DNA of 64,000 nucleotides from Molossus alvarezi (lineage: Eukaryota > Chordata > Mammalia > Chiroptera > Molossidae). Where the stretch lies: positions 50,036,571 to 50,100,570 of the forward strand of contig CM073891.1 in NCBI GenBank assembly GCA_037176705.1, read 5' to 3'. Shown here in pieces: positions 1 to 11,824 of this stretch (position 1 is its first letter; each line of letters begins with the position of its first letter). Position numbers and translations under genes: made by a program. The notes beneath the pieces are model-generated. The model was given only the letters and a program-made list of their open reading frames with translations, was not told the DNA's origin and did no database searches.

Positions 1-202
1 AAAATTTACAAGTATATACTGCTTTAAAGGTGGGTATCTTCTACAAATACAAACCTACCTTTCTTTAGAAAAAGTGTATGTTAAATATTTTCTCTTATAA
101 TTTTTCTTGCATGATTTCTGAAACAACCTTAGGCTGTTTTAACATAGTTAGTACCCTTTTCAGTTAAGACCAATACTATGTGTTTTTAAAAATAAAAATA
201 GG

Positions 203-460
203 GCCCTGGTCAGTTTGGCTCAGCGGTTAGAGCGTCGGCCTGCGGTCCGGAGAGACCCGGGTTCGGTTCCCGCTAAGGGCGCGTACTTCGGTTGCCGTTT
301 CTCCCGGCCCTGGTTGGTCGTGCGGGTGGCAGTCACTCGATGTGTCCCTTCACATCGATGTTTCTCTCTCTCTCTCCCTTCTTCTCTCTTCCTCCCACTC
401 TGTCTGTACAAAAAAATGGAAAAATATCCTCGGGTGAGGATAAAAATAAATAAATAAATA
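203..460 (+). mobile_element. VES-like SINE, long-tail subtype, intact
   Basis: This is a full-length tRNA-derived SINE. It starts with the GCCCTGG head, has a pol III A box (TGGCTCAGCGGTTAGAGC) and a B box (GGTTCGGTTCC). A CT-rich middle is followed by the CCTCGGGTGAGGAT motif and an A-rich TAAA tail. A perfect 12-bp target-site duplication (AATAAAAATAGG) lies at 191-202 and 461-472, so the insertion is complete. VES SINEs are bat-specific and are moved by L1 machinery. The short open frames in it are by-products. Confidence 0.93.
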
Positions 461-713
461 AATAAAAATAGGATTATAGTGTAATTGTCATGACACCTAA
501 AATAAACTTTCTTCCCTGAATCTAAAAGCTTTATTCAATGATCTGCACAGGGGAGAAAATGTAACTCCCTTTATAATAATGTGGAGCCAGGTAATAATCA
601 CCCCTTAATCCAGGTCTGGAAGCCTGCCTCAATTGGCATGCTTCCTCCGAATTTGAGATTATGAAAGGTCCGACTCTCTAGCATGAAGAATTTCAAGCAG
701 ATTATTTCATTCT

Positions 714-931
714 TCTTTTAAAATTTTTTTTTTCTTTATTGATTTTTTTTTAGAGAGAGAGAGATAGAAACATCAATGAGAGATAACATCGATTGGCTGC
801 CTCCTGCATGCCCTCCCCCCCACTGGGTATCAGGCCCACAACCTGGGCATGTGCCCTGACTGGGAATCAAACAGGTGACCTCTTGGTGCATGGGTCAATG
901 CTCAACCACTGAGCCACACTGGCCAGGCTAA
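714..931 (-). mobile_element. VES-like SINE, short-tail subtype
   Basis: This is a reverse-oriented tRNA-derived SINE whose head (CCAGTGTGGCTCAGTGG when reverse-complemented) lies at the right end and whose A-rich tail is the poly(T) at the left. It lacks the CCTCGGGTGAGGAT tail motif and carries the CATGCACCAAGAGGTCA-type anticodon-arm region of the second VES subtype. The flanking repeat ATTATTTCATTCT (701-713 and 932-944) is a 13-bp target-site duplication. Confidence 0.92.
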
Positions 932-1024
932 ATTATTTCATTCTAATAAGAATATTTAGTCTTTATTTTTCAAAGCACAATATTTGTTTCACTTTGCTTC
1001 TATTTTCCCATCTGCTTAAAAGAA

Positions 1025-1130
1025 AATAATAATACTTAGCATCTGGGTTGTTGTGAAGGTTATACATTGCTTTGTACAGTGTCTGGCACATTGGTAAGTG
1101 CTCAAGAAATGTTAGATACTTTTATTCAAT
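1025..1130 (+). repeat. MIR SINE fragment (3' half)
   Basis: The stretch reads like the MIR 3' half: GTTGTTGTGAAGGTTA, then a degenerate CAGTGTCTGGCACATTGG, then GTGCTCAAGAAATGTTAG. MIR is an ancient mammal-wide tRNA-SINE. Ends are approximate. Confidence 0.7.
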
Positions 1131-2206
1131 TGTTATCGTTTTTACCTATTTTTAGGGCTCAGAGTCCTTGTCATAGCATGAAGAGAGCAAATTACTAAAT
1201 TTAAAATCAATTAATCCTCAGTAGACATCACATGAAAAACATGAGATTAAATTTTTTAAACATTATGTTTGCCCTTTGGCTACCATATATCTTATTACAA
1301 GTCTTCCTCTTTTCTCTATATAGAAACATCTGAAAAATTTCCAAGTCCTATGTTATTATAAGCAACAAATCATTCATATTTCTGAATCAACATTACAATA
1401 GTTTATAGGATACCCAATCAGTAACATGCTTATTGTTAGAATTTAGATACATGGATTTGAATAATTACAACTAAAAAAGATAAAAATTATTTGAAACTCA
1501 ATACACAAAATCAACTCAAATACTATAAGAGAATGATTCTGAAAAGGAAAAGGATTTTGAAAAGTCAGAAGTAAACAATCCCATTTTAAAGAATATGAAA
1601 AGAAGTAAGGAATACATTTTATTGGATTGAGAAATACATATTGATTACTACTTGATTTTATGTCTGTTTGGAGGCATTTAAAAATATCTGTCCACTTTGG
1701 TGTCTAAATTCTTCATCTCTCCGCCCCCTCCTCTAACCTGTTTCTTCTCCAATTTTTCCTCTCCTTGTAGTCAAAACAGGAATGGTTTAAGTCAGAAGTC
1801 TGAGAGCCACACTTCAAAATGTCCTCTCTGCCACTCTCTATAGGCAGTCTATTACAAAGTCCTGATAATTCTACTTTAAACTATTTCTTATGCTGGTTCA
1901 TTCTCCTTGTCTACACCACCATTATTTCTTGCCCGGATAGTAGCAACAACGTTTGTTTTAGTACCTCCTGGCCTCTTCTTGCTCCCTTTAGTGTTGTTTC
2001 CTCATAATAGAATAAAATTGTAAAAGAAACTTGATTTTTAATATGTCCCTACTCAAAATTATCTGATTTGTGTCCTGTTCCTCTTAAATAAAGTGACTGT
2101 TCCTTTGCCAGAGTCCCCTTCACTCAAGTCCATTTCATCTTTCACTGCACGCCAACCTGGCTTTCTCTAGAAATGTCTATCCTCTTTCACATCTCAGAGC
2201 TTAATA
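1131..2206. other. unique AT-rich DNA
   Basis: I see no gene or assignable repeat here. The 62-codon frame at 1819-2007 has no recognisable homology and no splice or promoter context. Confidence 0.5.
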
Positions 2207-2503
2207 AGCCAATCAGAGAAAGACAAATATCACATGATCTCACTTATTTGTGGAATATAATGAACAAAACAAACCGATGAACAAAATAGACCCAGAGACA
2301 TAGAAGTAGGATACAGACTGACAATCTTAAGAAGAGGGGGTGGGGGGAGGAAAGAGATAAACCACAGAACTTATATGCATGTATGCGTAACCAATGAACA
2401 TAGACAACAAATCTGGGGATGGGGAGGGGGCGAGCAGGGTGTCAATGGGGGAAAAAGGAGAAACATCTGTACCAAAAATAAATTAATAAAAATAAAAAAA
2501 TAA
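2207..2503 (+). mobile_element. L1 3' UTR, 5'-truncated
   Basis: The segment matches the 3' UTR of the nearly full-length L1 ending at 36080. It has the same CATGATCTCACTTATTTGTG block, the same CAGACTGACAAT block, the same ACTTATATGCATGTATGC block, a G-rich tract and a GAGAAACATCTGTA end followed by an A-rich tail. It is a short 5'-truncated insertion. I could not define a convincing target-site duplication. Confidence 0.88.
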
Positions 2504-4009
2504 AAAAAAATCTGTGCTTTTCTTTATCTGGAAAGCTCTTCTCCCAACTATGCCTCAGGAACTCACTATTTCAACAAAGTCTCAATTTAGGGCCTTAGAG
2601 AAGACTGTCCTAATCAAATAGTATAAATTATATTTGTTCTGTTATTCTGTCTTGTGGATCCAATTTATTTTTCTTTCTTAGCACTTATTTACTTTATTTT
2701 ACAATAAAATGAGTCAAACATAAACATGCAGGGAACAATTAAGTACACAAGAGTATATGGACAATTGAAGTCAACTCTCTTGAATATTATGTCCAATTTT
2801 CTTGAATATTGTGATAGAAAAAATCATTACCAAAATCAGCTTTCCTGGTAGTGTACCTGTTTTCACCCCTTCTAGCAGTGTATGGAGCTACTGCATTTTC
2901 CTAATCCTTGTTTCCACTGGACAGTCTGATGAATATGAAATGAGTAGCTATAATCTGCTTCTCACTAATTTCTTCGGAATATTTTTCCCATTTTTACTGC
3001 CCCCAAATATTTCCTTATTCTTCTTTTGTGACTTGCCTTTATAATATTTATCTTTTTTTTTTTTTTTTAGTTGTTGCTTTTTATTTATTGTTTTCATGAT
3101 TAAATTCTGGAAGGGTTATTTAATATGTTTAGAATGTTAATTCTTTGTGTACATGTTGAAATGTATTCTCCTAATTTGTATATTGCTTTAAATTCAAAGC
3201 ACTTCTAATTTGCTTTACAGTGCTTTGTTTTACAGAAATGTTTAATTTTAGTGTAATGAGATGATCAATTTTTTAAAATTTATAAATCTGTATCAATGTA
3301 GTTTTTTTTTAAAAAGCTTTCCCTACCCACTGCCATTTAAAGGGTTAAGTCTTAAAGTGGTATTTGATATCCTAGCCATTTACTCTTCCATATAAAATTG
3401 ACATTTCTTGATGAGGTCAATAAAAACCTCTGAAAGTATTGTGATAGTAATTACACTATATAGATAGGAAAATTAAAATTGTTTTTAATATCAAGGATTT
3501 TAAAAAATCAACAAACATCTTATTTCCCTATTTTAGAGTTTTTATGTACTGCAAGAAAATGTTATGACATATTCAATTGAAGTATTATAAAAATGTGTTT
3601 TAATTATTTACTTGCTAAAAAGATTGAATTAAAAAGACTGGATCTTTGTGATAACCATCTTTTGCCTTTTACTAATGTAGTGTATACTATTAATAGAGGA
3701 CATGAACTTGTATATGGATGTATTCTTAGTGTTAAATCCTACATGATCAAAACATATGGTTGGAGGAAGGTTTGACTTTGGATGGTGGGCACACAATGCA
3801 ATTATACAGGTGATATATCAGAATTGTACACTAAGTACTATGTAATTTTATTAACCATTGTCACCTCAATAAATTTAATGAAATAAAGATATATTTTTAA
3901 GCTTGCTAAATTTTATTAGAAAATCATTTATTAAGATTTTTTTCAACAATTGTAAGTGAGGTAAGTATATATTATTTCCTTATAACCTTTATAAATACCA
4001 TGTAAAATA
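2504..4009. other. AT-rich DNA, possible old L1 debris
   Basis: There is a pure poly(T) tract at about 3052-3068. Weak wording resembling minus-strand ancient L1 occurs around 2840-3340. The end at about 3780-3895 (GAATTGTACACTAAGTACT, then CAATAAATTTAATGAAATAAAG) resembles the 3' end of an older L1-type retroposon on the plus strand. Nothing codes here. Confidence 0.35.
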
Positions 4010-4225
4010 TTGTGGGCAGCCAAAAAGTAGAAACAACCTAAATGTTCATCAACTGATGAATGGGTAAACAAAATCTATTATATTCACATAATTAAATATC
4101 AAACATAAACAGAAATTAAGTTCTGACAGATGTTACAACATGGATGATTCTTCAAAACATTATACTATATGAAAGAAACCAGACACAAATAACTGATTAC
4201 ATATTGTTTGATTCCATTTAAATTA
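4010..4225 (+). repeat. ancient L1 ORF2 end / 3' UTR fragment
   Basis: GCAGCCAAAAAGTAGAAACA with CCTAAATGTTCATCAACTGA and GGAATGGGTAAACAAA-like wording is the decayed end of an old L1 ORF2. The later TATATGAAAGAAACCAGACAC continues into the 3' UTR of old mammalian L1M families. It is heavily diverged. Confidence 0.7.
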
Positions 4226-4289
4226 AATTTTCAGAACAAATTTCCTGTTGTCTGAAACGGTTTCTAGAAGTTAGACATTATTTATTTTT

Positions 4290-5430
4290 TGAAAGTTTTA
4301 AAGTATTCTTTAAATCTTTTGTGCTTAAGATATTTTTGAGGGTAAACATTTACCTAATTATTGTAACTTGAAAATGCTCACTTGCTTATGCAAGTTCTAT
4401 TTTTGACCATGAGAAAATGTGAATAGTAAATATAAACTCTGGAACATTTTATATTTAATCCAATATTATAAATGTATTAGATTTGTTCATTGTAGTATAT
4501 ATTATATTATTACATAATATTTTATATATTATATTTTAATAGTTTCTGCATTTTTTACACATGTTTTAGCTGTTTTGTTCAAATCTCCTATTTCCTTTCC
4601 CAAACTTGTTTTGCTTTATATATATCAGTTAATTAAACATAAGCATTCAGGACCAATTGCTGCAGAGGTTGTGGGTCTGAACTCTTTTGTCATATATGTT
4701 CTGGTTATTGTCTGTTTCTGTATTCAATCTCTCATTACAAATCTTCCTTACAGTGTCTTAAGCTATTCAATATCTTTATCAGCCTTACCATACAAAATAA
4801 GGCTTCATTTAACCTTAATGATTCATCAGACTTCCTTTCTTTCATCTTCCTTATGTCGTTCTTTAGAATTTAGTTCTACATTCTTAAATGCAAAATTTGT
4901 AATTATTTTATGTACAGAAATAGTTAATTAAATACATCAATGTATGTTAAAATATTTTGAGCTTCCAATGGGAATCATCCCATTGCATCCCATTGATTTC
5001 TTCTGATTATTTATTTTTCTCCTAAATTATATCCTGTGATGAAGATGGTACAATCTTCTACTCCTTGTTAGTCTAGAAATGCCTTTATTTTGTCCTTACA
5101 TTTGGATAATTGTTCAGCTGAATGTAAAAATGTTCACTAAAAGTTATCTTTCTCTTAGGATTTTAAAGCTCTTGTCCCATTGTGTTTGACATCTATTGTT
5201 GATAAGAAGTCTGTTCTAAGATCATTGAAGAAAATTATATTTTATTTATGGTACAGCTTCATTTTTTTATGCTTCCTTTTGTGTTAATTTCTTAGTATCT
5301 TTTACTTACAATTTACTATACTACTTTGGAAGCAATCCTGCCTTATATGATTTTTTCTTTCAAAAACTGTTATTATTTTCAAGGTTTCTAAATTGTTTAT
5401 ATTTGCTTCATTTTGTTTTTAATATATTTT
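4290..5430. other. unique AT-rich DNA
   Basis: No assignable gene or repeat. The 118-codon open frame at 4575-4931 is hydrophobic, low-complexity and low-GC, with no recognised domain. I treat it as chance. The text around 5050-5240 may be old minus-strand L1, but I cannot assign it. Confidence 0.4.
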
Positions 5431-5443
5431 AACTGATATTATT

Positions 5444-5679
5444 ATTATTATTATTTTTATTCTTACCCAAGGACATTTTTGTATTTATGTTTAGATAAAG
5501 CGGAAGGGAGAGAGAAACATCGATGTGAGAGAGACACATCCAGTGTTTGCCACCCACACGACCCCAACCTGGGGCCAGGGACACACTGCAACCTAGGTAC
5601 ATGCCCTTAGTGGGAACCGAACCCTGGTCTCTCTGGTCCACAGGCCTATGCTCTAATGGCTGAGCAAAACCAGCCAGGG
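5444..5679 (-). mobile_element. VES-like SINE, long-tail subtype
   Basis: This reverse-oriented SINE has the TTCTTACCCAAGGACAT tail (complement of the GGGTGAGGAT motif) at the left and the CCAGCCAGGGC head at the right. The 11-bp duplication CTGATATTATT is at 5433-5443 and 5680-5690. Confidence 0.92.
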
Positions 5680-5690
5680 CTGATATTATT

Positions 5691-6799
5691 TCTTAAGTTA
5701 TAATTTTTTAAATTCCAAGAGTAGTGATGATAAATATGTTTTGATTATTTTCTTATTTTCATTTTCTCTGGAATCTTGTGATTATTGTTGCTCTTAAGTT
5801 TTACTTAGTCTTAGATTTATTCATATGTTTTGGTATTTTGAGTTCTACATGTTTCTCTCTTTCCTCCTCATATTCTAGTAGTAGTGGGTTGCCGCTGCCT
5901 GGTCCCTGGGACCCAGACCATAATCAGGTATTATTTTGAAAGTCTGAGGGATTTACACCATAGGGTAGTTCAAAGATCCAGGAATCCAACCATGGAGAGT
6001 TTGTCTCCGTTTCTGGTTGGAAGGTTGGACCTGTATCCTCCCTCCTGAAGCAAATTGCTTCATACTAGGCAGAGCCCCAGCACCAGGAATGTTTTTCCCC
6101 TCTTTTATGTGCCAAGTAGAAAGCCCCCTTCCAGCCACTGGTTTCCAGCAGTGAGTTTGGCTCTTTTCCCAGGATATACCCAGAATACATTTAGTGTATT
6201 CTGTCCCACAGACATTGACTTCCTCCTAGCAGATTCTGACTGCTTCTGATTACAGAATCCAACAGACTGTCAGCTTCATTTCTGATTATTATTCTACTTC
6301 TTTTCAATATCTTGAGCCTGGAGGTAGTTCTCTTTTATTATTATTATTTATTTTGGATTAATTTCATATTTTTAAATACATTATGGTTATGTATATGGTT
6401 ATCTATTTTATCTATTATGGTGTTGTTTTTTTTTCCCCAGGGGGAACAGAGGCAGCTGCCTTTATTTGGAGGCCTGGGTTGGCTGGCTTCACTCAAAGGC
6501 CATACATTTGATCTTGAAGTCACCTTCTTGAATTAGGGAAAGATTGGTTCAAATAATATATTTGTTTGTTTTTTAAAATTGTTTTTAAATATATCTTTAT
6601 TGTTGGAAGTATTACAGATGTTCCTCCTTTTCTCCCCATTGACCCCTTGCAATGTTGTTTTTCCAAAGCTGCATTACACTTTTGAATATCTATACTTTGA
6701 CTAAATTACAGACTCAGGGAAATCAGTGATCTTGTCTGTTTTGGTCATGATACACACACTTGAGTTGTTCTTTAATAAATACATAAAATATAATGCATT
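5691..6799. other. unassigned DNA, partly GC-richer block
   Basis: The block 5880-6270 is richer in GC than its surroundings and could be an old LTR remnant, but I cannot place it in a family. The remainder is AT-rich with no gene. Line-like wording at 6590-6650 resembles a short piece of minus-strand L1 3' UTR (ACAGATGTTCCTCCTTTTCT). Confidence 0.35.
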
Positions 6800-7008
6800 G
6801 CCTCACTGTTGTGGCTCAGTGGTTGAGCATTATCTCATGCACCAGGAGGTCACTGGCTCTATTGCTGATCAGGGCACATGCCTGGGTTGAAGGCTTATTT
6901 CCTAGTGGGGGGCATGCAAGAGTCAGCCAGTACATATTTCTCTGTCATTGATGTTTCTATCTTTCTCTTCCTCTCCCTTCCTCTCTCTATAACTATCAAT
7001 TTAAAAAT
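6800..7008 (+). mobile_element. VES-like SINE, short-tail subtype, diverged
   Basis: The TGTGGCTCAGTGGTTGAGC A-box region and TCAGGGCACATGCCTGGGTT are present, with a CT-rich 3' region. The copy is more diverged than the long-tail copies. An imperfect flanking repeat (TAATGCATT at 6791, CAGTGCATT at 7010) fits a decayed duplication. Confidence 0.85.
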
Positions 7009-7112
7009 ACAGTGCATTATTTCATTCATTACCAGGTGATCCAAGAACAATTTGACAATGATAATGTAAAGCCTAGAGAAGCTTTAGCAAACCAAATGTT
7101 AAACTGTCTTGT

Positions 7113-7328
7113 GCCCAGCCGGTGTGGCTCAGTGGTTGAGCATTGACCCATGCACCAAGAGATTACTGGTTTGATTCCAGGTCCGGGTACATGCCCAGGT
7201 TGTGGTCCAAATCCCCAGGAGGGGGGCATGCAGGAGGTGGCTAATCGATGGACTCTCTCATCAGTGTTTCTCTCTTTCTCTCCCTCTCCTTTTCTCTCTC
7301 TCTAAAATAAATTTTAAAAATTTGTAAA
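7113..7328 (+). mobile_element. VES-like SINE, short-tail subtype
   Basis: It carries the head GCCCAGCCGGTGTGGCTCAG, the B-box region GGTTTGATTCC, the GTACATGCCCAGGTTGTGG block and a CT-rich 3' part ending in an A-rich tail. It lies only about 100 bp from the previous VES copy in the same orientation. I found no clear target-site duplication. Confidence 0.88.
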
Positions 7329-7329
7329 A

Positions 7330-8346
7330 AATGTCATGAAACAGCATTACTTAGACATTACATATAGAGGGTTTAATCACAGAATTTTAGTGCAATTGAA
7401 TAAATACCAAAAAAAAAAAAATTACATTTCAAAAAAGTAGCCATCATTTTTCTAAACAAAGAGAAGTATCTGTAGCATGAATTAGAATTAAATAATGAAA
7501 TAAACAAGGAAAAGGAGTAGTAGTATTTAAAAATTAAAGGGCTTCACCATTGGATATAAGGAGCTAGGCTTCTTAGTTATGCAGAATAAAAGAAACCCCT
7601 GTAGTCCTCACTTATTGATAGACATTAAATAATGTTAGCACTATCTGGTCTCCTATGTGTTCAGCCATCTATTAAGTGCTTTATCTATAAGTAATTATTT
7701 AAATTTCAAAGAACTTTTTGACACTGTTGTCCTTCTAAGTCGAAGATGACTAAAGTTAACCTTTGAGTTATCTGAAAAAGCAAGAAAATAATATTATATA
7801 TCTGCTTCACTTAGTCCTCAAAGACTAAACCAGGGGTATGAGGGTTAGGGATTGTGCATAAGGAGGGACAAACACAGGAAGGGTTTGTGAGGTTGAGAGA
7901 AAGGGGCTCTAGAAGGAAGAAGAGAGGTGTGGGCTAAGAGTGTGGCGGCCAGAGGACTGTAGGGAAGCACGCAGTGGTCTAGGGGAGATATGAAGACAGT
8001 GTAGGGTAGGTATTGACATCTACAGGAAATGCAGAACTTCTCAGAGCTAACCCCGAACTGGTAACTGGGGAGAGGTTTGGGGAGTATTCTCATAATGTGA
8101 GCTCAAGGTCCCAGAATCAACAGAAAGAAATCGGTAAACGGGCAGAGAAAAGTGCATGTGTGCAGGAGTTTCCACCTGACCATTCTGCGCATGTCGCTTT
8201 CCTGAGACTAAATGGTCAATGTCATGGGTCCCGTGCTCAGTGAGTGCGACCTAAATGTGCTGTCCATGTCATACTTTACTTAGTTCTTTAACGCATGTCA
8301 TGCACCCAGGAAAAGGCTTGCATAGGGAATAATGGTAGAACCAAAA
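7330..8346. other. unique DNA
   Basis: No assignable gene or repeat. Overlapping short frames on both strands at 7845-8243 have no recognised homology. The stretch 7830-8260 is less AT-rich than the flanks. Confidence 0.4.
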
Positions 8347-8391
8347 TACACACACATGCACACACACATGCACACACACACACACACACCC
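8347..8391. repeat. (CA)n microsatellite with ATG interruptions
   Basis: CA dinucleotides are interrupted by two ATG units, then run uninterrupted to the end. Confidence 0.95.
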
Positions 8392-8939
8392 CTCCCCCAA
8401 ACAAATACTCATTCTCAGAGATAGTACAATTTTAACCCAGAAAGAGCTAGGAAAATATATTTTTTTAACTGTCTCACAATGTGCAAGGCTCCTCTTTCTG
8501 AGGTAATATTTCATTTTTGCAGTCAGGTCAGAAGAGTGTCAATTTCTTTTCTTCATCAATGAGTTCAGAGCCTGCCTGGAATAAGAAAGGAGCTGAAAAT
8601 TGAGAGGTTTGTTTTTCACTCTCCCAGCTACAATAAGACAGGGTCAGAATTTTGACACTACCCTTCATACAGGTTACATTAAAATCATGGCTCAAGATTC
8701 TTATTTTCTTTATTTCCTGACCAGGGGCAGGGAAGGGGGAAAGAAAAAAGGTATTTTTTAGTCTACTTATTTTTTGACTACATTATATTAGAGCAATAAT
8801 TCAAGGGCTTGTTGTATTACTTGGATAGCTTAAATAAATATATGTGGTATACCTAACAGTTGATTTCTAATTTACATGCATCAAACAATTGCCCACATTC
8901 TATATACTACTACATATAAATTACCTCACATAGTCCATT

Positions 8940-9250
8940 CATTTTTTTTCTCAATAAGCAGTGATTGAACGTACTATGTTCCAGGAATGTGCTAAGGGCT
9001 GAGGTTACAAAAACATGTCAGATGTAATGTTTGCCCTCAAGGAATATTCTAATAAGGGATATAGGCATGTAACTAATGACTACAGTGTCATGAGTGCTAA
9101 GATTAGAATATGATATGGAAGATATAAAATTACAGGAATAAGTATTGTAATAAGATGAGAGACTTAAGTAAATTTTCCTGAAAGATGAAATATTTCAGTT
9201 ATACATAATAAATGAAGGAAATAATGGAAAAGGTAGAGCACAAAAGTTCA
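8940..9250 (+). repeat. ancient mammal-wide repeat, family unassigned
   Basis: The wording (ACTATGTTCCAGGAATGTGC, then TTTGCCCTCAAGGAATATTC, then AATTTTCCTGAAAGATGAAA) matches a common old mammalian interspersed repeat that I cannot name with certainty. A second piece of the same type is at about 48.34-48.65 kb. Confidence 0.4.
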
Positions 9251-9581
9251 CCAAGTTATTAAGTTATTAGATTAATGACTGTTGGAGAAACTAAGGACTG
9301 CTCTTATTCATCACTAAATCATGAAGTAACTAAATTTTCTTTATATGGATTCAGCTAATCCTGATTATTAAAAAATGATCTCTTTAGTTTTTATGGCAAC
9401 ACTGCTAATTGTTCCTGAATGCACATTGTCTTTTTCATTAGTAACGGAACCCTAATTTTTAGATAGATGCAAAGCACTTTGTATACAGCTTTCACTAAGA
9501 CTACTAAGATTGGCCTGTGATTGAGCTGTAGTTCACAGGATACAAGCAAGATAAATGTCCTTAAAGAACAGCAAGATGTTT

Positions 9582-9834
9582 GCCCTGGCCGGTTTGGCTC
9601 AGTGGTTAAAGCGCCGGCCTGCGGTCCCGAGAGACCCGGGTTCGGTTCCCGCTAAGGGCATGTACCTCGGTTGCAGTTTGTCCCCGGCCCTGGTCAGTCG
9701 TGCGGATGGCAGCCACTCGATGTGTCCCTTTCACGTCGATGTTTCTCTCTCTCTCTCTCTCTCTGGTCCTCTCTCTCCCTCCCACTCTACCTGAACAAAG
9801 AATGGAAAAATGTCCTCGGGTGAGGATTAAAAAA
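9582..9834 (+). mobile_element. VES-like SINE, long-tail subtype, young
   Basis: Full-length copy with intact A box (TGGCTCAGTGGTTAAAGC), B box (GGTTCGGTTCC), CT-rich middle and CCTCGGGTGAGGATT tail with poly(A). It is flanked by a perfect 18-bp duplication AAAGAACAGCAAGATGTT (9563-9580 and 9835-9852), which argues for a recent insertion. It would be a good presence/absence marker between related bats. Confidence 0.95.
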
Positions 9835-10050
9835 AAAGAACAGCAAGATGTTCTTCTCCACCCTTTCCTCCTTCCAGGTGATAGGAATATGAGCATGGTG
9901 GCCAGAGCCTGGTGGCTGATGAGAGGAAAACAGAGAACAATCCTGGGTCCCCACCCCACAGAAGACTATTTTACCTTTGATTAGTTTGACCATCTTCTAT
10001 TGGAGAAATAAATAAATGTGTATATTGGAGTTTTTCTATTACTCAGAGCC

Positions 10051-10102
10051 AATAAATAAATAAATAAATAAATAAGTAAATAAATAAATAAATAAATAAA
10101 TA
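10051..10102. repeat. (TAAA)n microsatellite
   Basis: About thirteen AATA/TAAA units with one GTAA interruption near the middle. Confidence 0.95.
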
Positions 10103-10194
10103 CAGTTTCTTATATTCCTAACTTTAAGAAATATTTTGTAAATAAACACAAAAATTAAGTAGAATATTATAAACCACATCTAGTGCACTAACAC

Positions 10195-10385
10195 TTTACT
10201 ATGGTATATGTATCTCATGTCTACAGTGTCCTGCAAAGTAGGCATTATTATTACCTGCTCCAGTTTACAGGGGAGAAGGCTCAAGGTCATAGAGTTAATG
10301 ATGGGCAGAGAAAAGATTTGAACCAGGCAGTGTAAATCAAGTGTCTGGCTCTCTTTCTCTAAGATGTTCTGCCTCCCTAACTAGA
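10195..10385 (-). repeat. MIR SINE, antisense
   Basis: The order GTAGGCATTATTATTACC, CAGTTTACAGGGGAGAAGGC, TCAAGGTCATAGAGTTAATG, GATTTGAACCAGGCAG is the complement of MIR. The copy is diverged, as expected of this ancient family. Confidence 0.75.
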
Positions 10386-10729
10386 TACAATTCAGAATAA
10401 AGCAATTTATTTTCCCTACAAATCATAAAGATCAAATTATAAATTTAATAAAATTACTCAGCACTTCTGTGATATGTTTTCTATTTTTATCACTAAGCAT
10501 GTAAAAGGTAATACATTTAAAACACTAAGGCATAGCAGCAGACATAAACAAAGACAAACTTGTGAAAATATAAATTAAGTAACAATTTTTAAATTTCCAT
10601 TTAATGTCCAGAGGTCCAATTTCATATAATTCAAACATGTCTGTATTCTTCTCAACTGATATGACTTCTCTTAAGTCATCAGTCAATACGAGTAAGAACT
10701 TTTACTTACAAAATATAGGTAGTCGTATA

Positions 10730-10905
10730 ATTTCCAAGCTGGAATAGACCTTAGAGAAAATCTAATCCAATCTTTTAAATTAATTGACAAAGAAACTATT
10801 GCTCAAAGGATGAAGAAAACTTTATATTATAGCAAGTTAATTACAGTTAGAACTGGAGTTAGATTTGGTTCTCAGAATGATCAATGCAGTAATAGTTCCA
10901 TTACA
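10730..10905 (-). repeat. MIR-type SINE remnant, antisense
   Basis: CTGGAATAGACCTTAGAGAA, ATTGACAAAGAAACTATTGC and AGTTAGAACTGGAGTTAGAT preserve the spacing of a MIR-class repeat read in antisense. Confidence 0.5.
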
Positions 10906-11650
10906 TCTCATGCACAAACAGCATCCCCTGCTTCCGTTCAATGGAAAGGGGACAGTTGTTGAATGTGGCTTGGTCATATTGCTGGAGAACAGTGGAAGAT
11001 GAGAGCACCAACTGAAGGTTCCAAGTAATAGCTTTTCCTACTTAATGGACTAGCTGGTCTAAGGTCCTTAATCAGGAGATGGTCATTGTAGGTTTATGAA
11101 CCACCTGAAATTACATTGCTAAATGTTTACATGTATATTGATATGATGAGCTTGTCCATAGTTTTTGTTAGCTTTTCAAGGTGCTTAATGATCTAAAAGA
11201 TTGATAGACAATGACGTCTTCAAATGCTCTCTCTGACTATCCTCTCAAATAGTGTTCCTTATCACCATCATATGCAGTCTTCTGCTCTTACAAAGTTTTT
11301 TCTTCTGGAGGACAGATGTGTATTTTAAGGAATTGTGCCATAATTTGGAAAGGGAGACATGATCCTTGAAAGAGAAGGGAAACAAGAATGCACATAATTG
11401 TCCCTGTGTAATTGTCCCATCCAAAAAAAAAAAAAAAACCACAGTAGAAGATGCTGATTTGTGGGTGGCTTGGATAAAATAGTTAAAATGAAGAGACAGT
11501 GGCTATGAAGATATACTGCTGTCCTGGCTCATATGTTCAATTTCCAAGGATGGGCCAGTAAGAGGAGTGTCCCATGAATTCGTTCTCTCCTTAACCCTTA
11601 GCAAAACAATGTGAATTGGCATTTATATAACACAATCTTTTATGAAAATC

Positions 11651-11824
11651 CATTAAGAAGCTCATCTTATTTCATAGCTATTTCACATGAGCGTATTCTT
11701 CACATGCAGTGATGACTTTGGAGCTGGACTAAAATCATGCGTAACTTTTCAGCTAGCTTCAAAGCCATCACTACACGTAAAGAACAAGTTCTTGTGAAAT
11801 AAATCAGATGAGCTTCTTAAAATG
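11651..11824. repeat. 174-bp imperfect palindrome
   Basis: The left arm begins CATTAAGAAGCTCATC and the right arm ends GATGAGCTTCTTAAAATG, its near reverse complement. The pairing continues inward (GCAGTGATGACTTTGGAGCT against AGCTTCAAAGCCATCACTAC) and leaves a loop of about 25-30 bases near 11733-11757. The shape fits an ancient palindromic DNA-transposon remnant or a palindromic conserved repeat family. I cannot name the family. It contains no open frame of note. Confidence 0.8.

Noticed and set aside
203..290. Possible tRNA genes at the heads of the VES copies (A box, B box, near-cloverleaf text)
   Set aside because: All are followed by SINE bodies and tails and bracketed by target-site duplications, so they are retroposed SINE copies, not tRNA genes.
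4575..4931. 118-codon frame in AT-rich DNA
   Set aside because: No domain, no homology that I recognise, no splice or promoter context. Low-complexity Leu/Ser/Ile content is expected from composition.
9606..9984. Several 90-120-codon frames over the VES copy at 9582
   Set aside because: They are translations of SINE sequence on both strands.
10051..10102. Regular 4-bp spaced repeats considered as a CRISPR-like or telomere-like array
   Set aside because: It is a plain (TAAA)n microsatellite without spacers.
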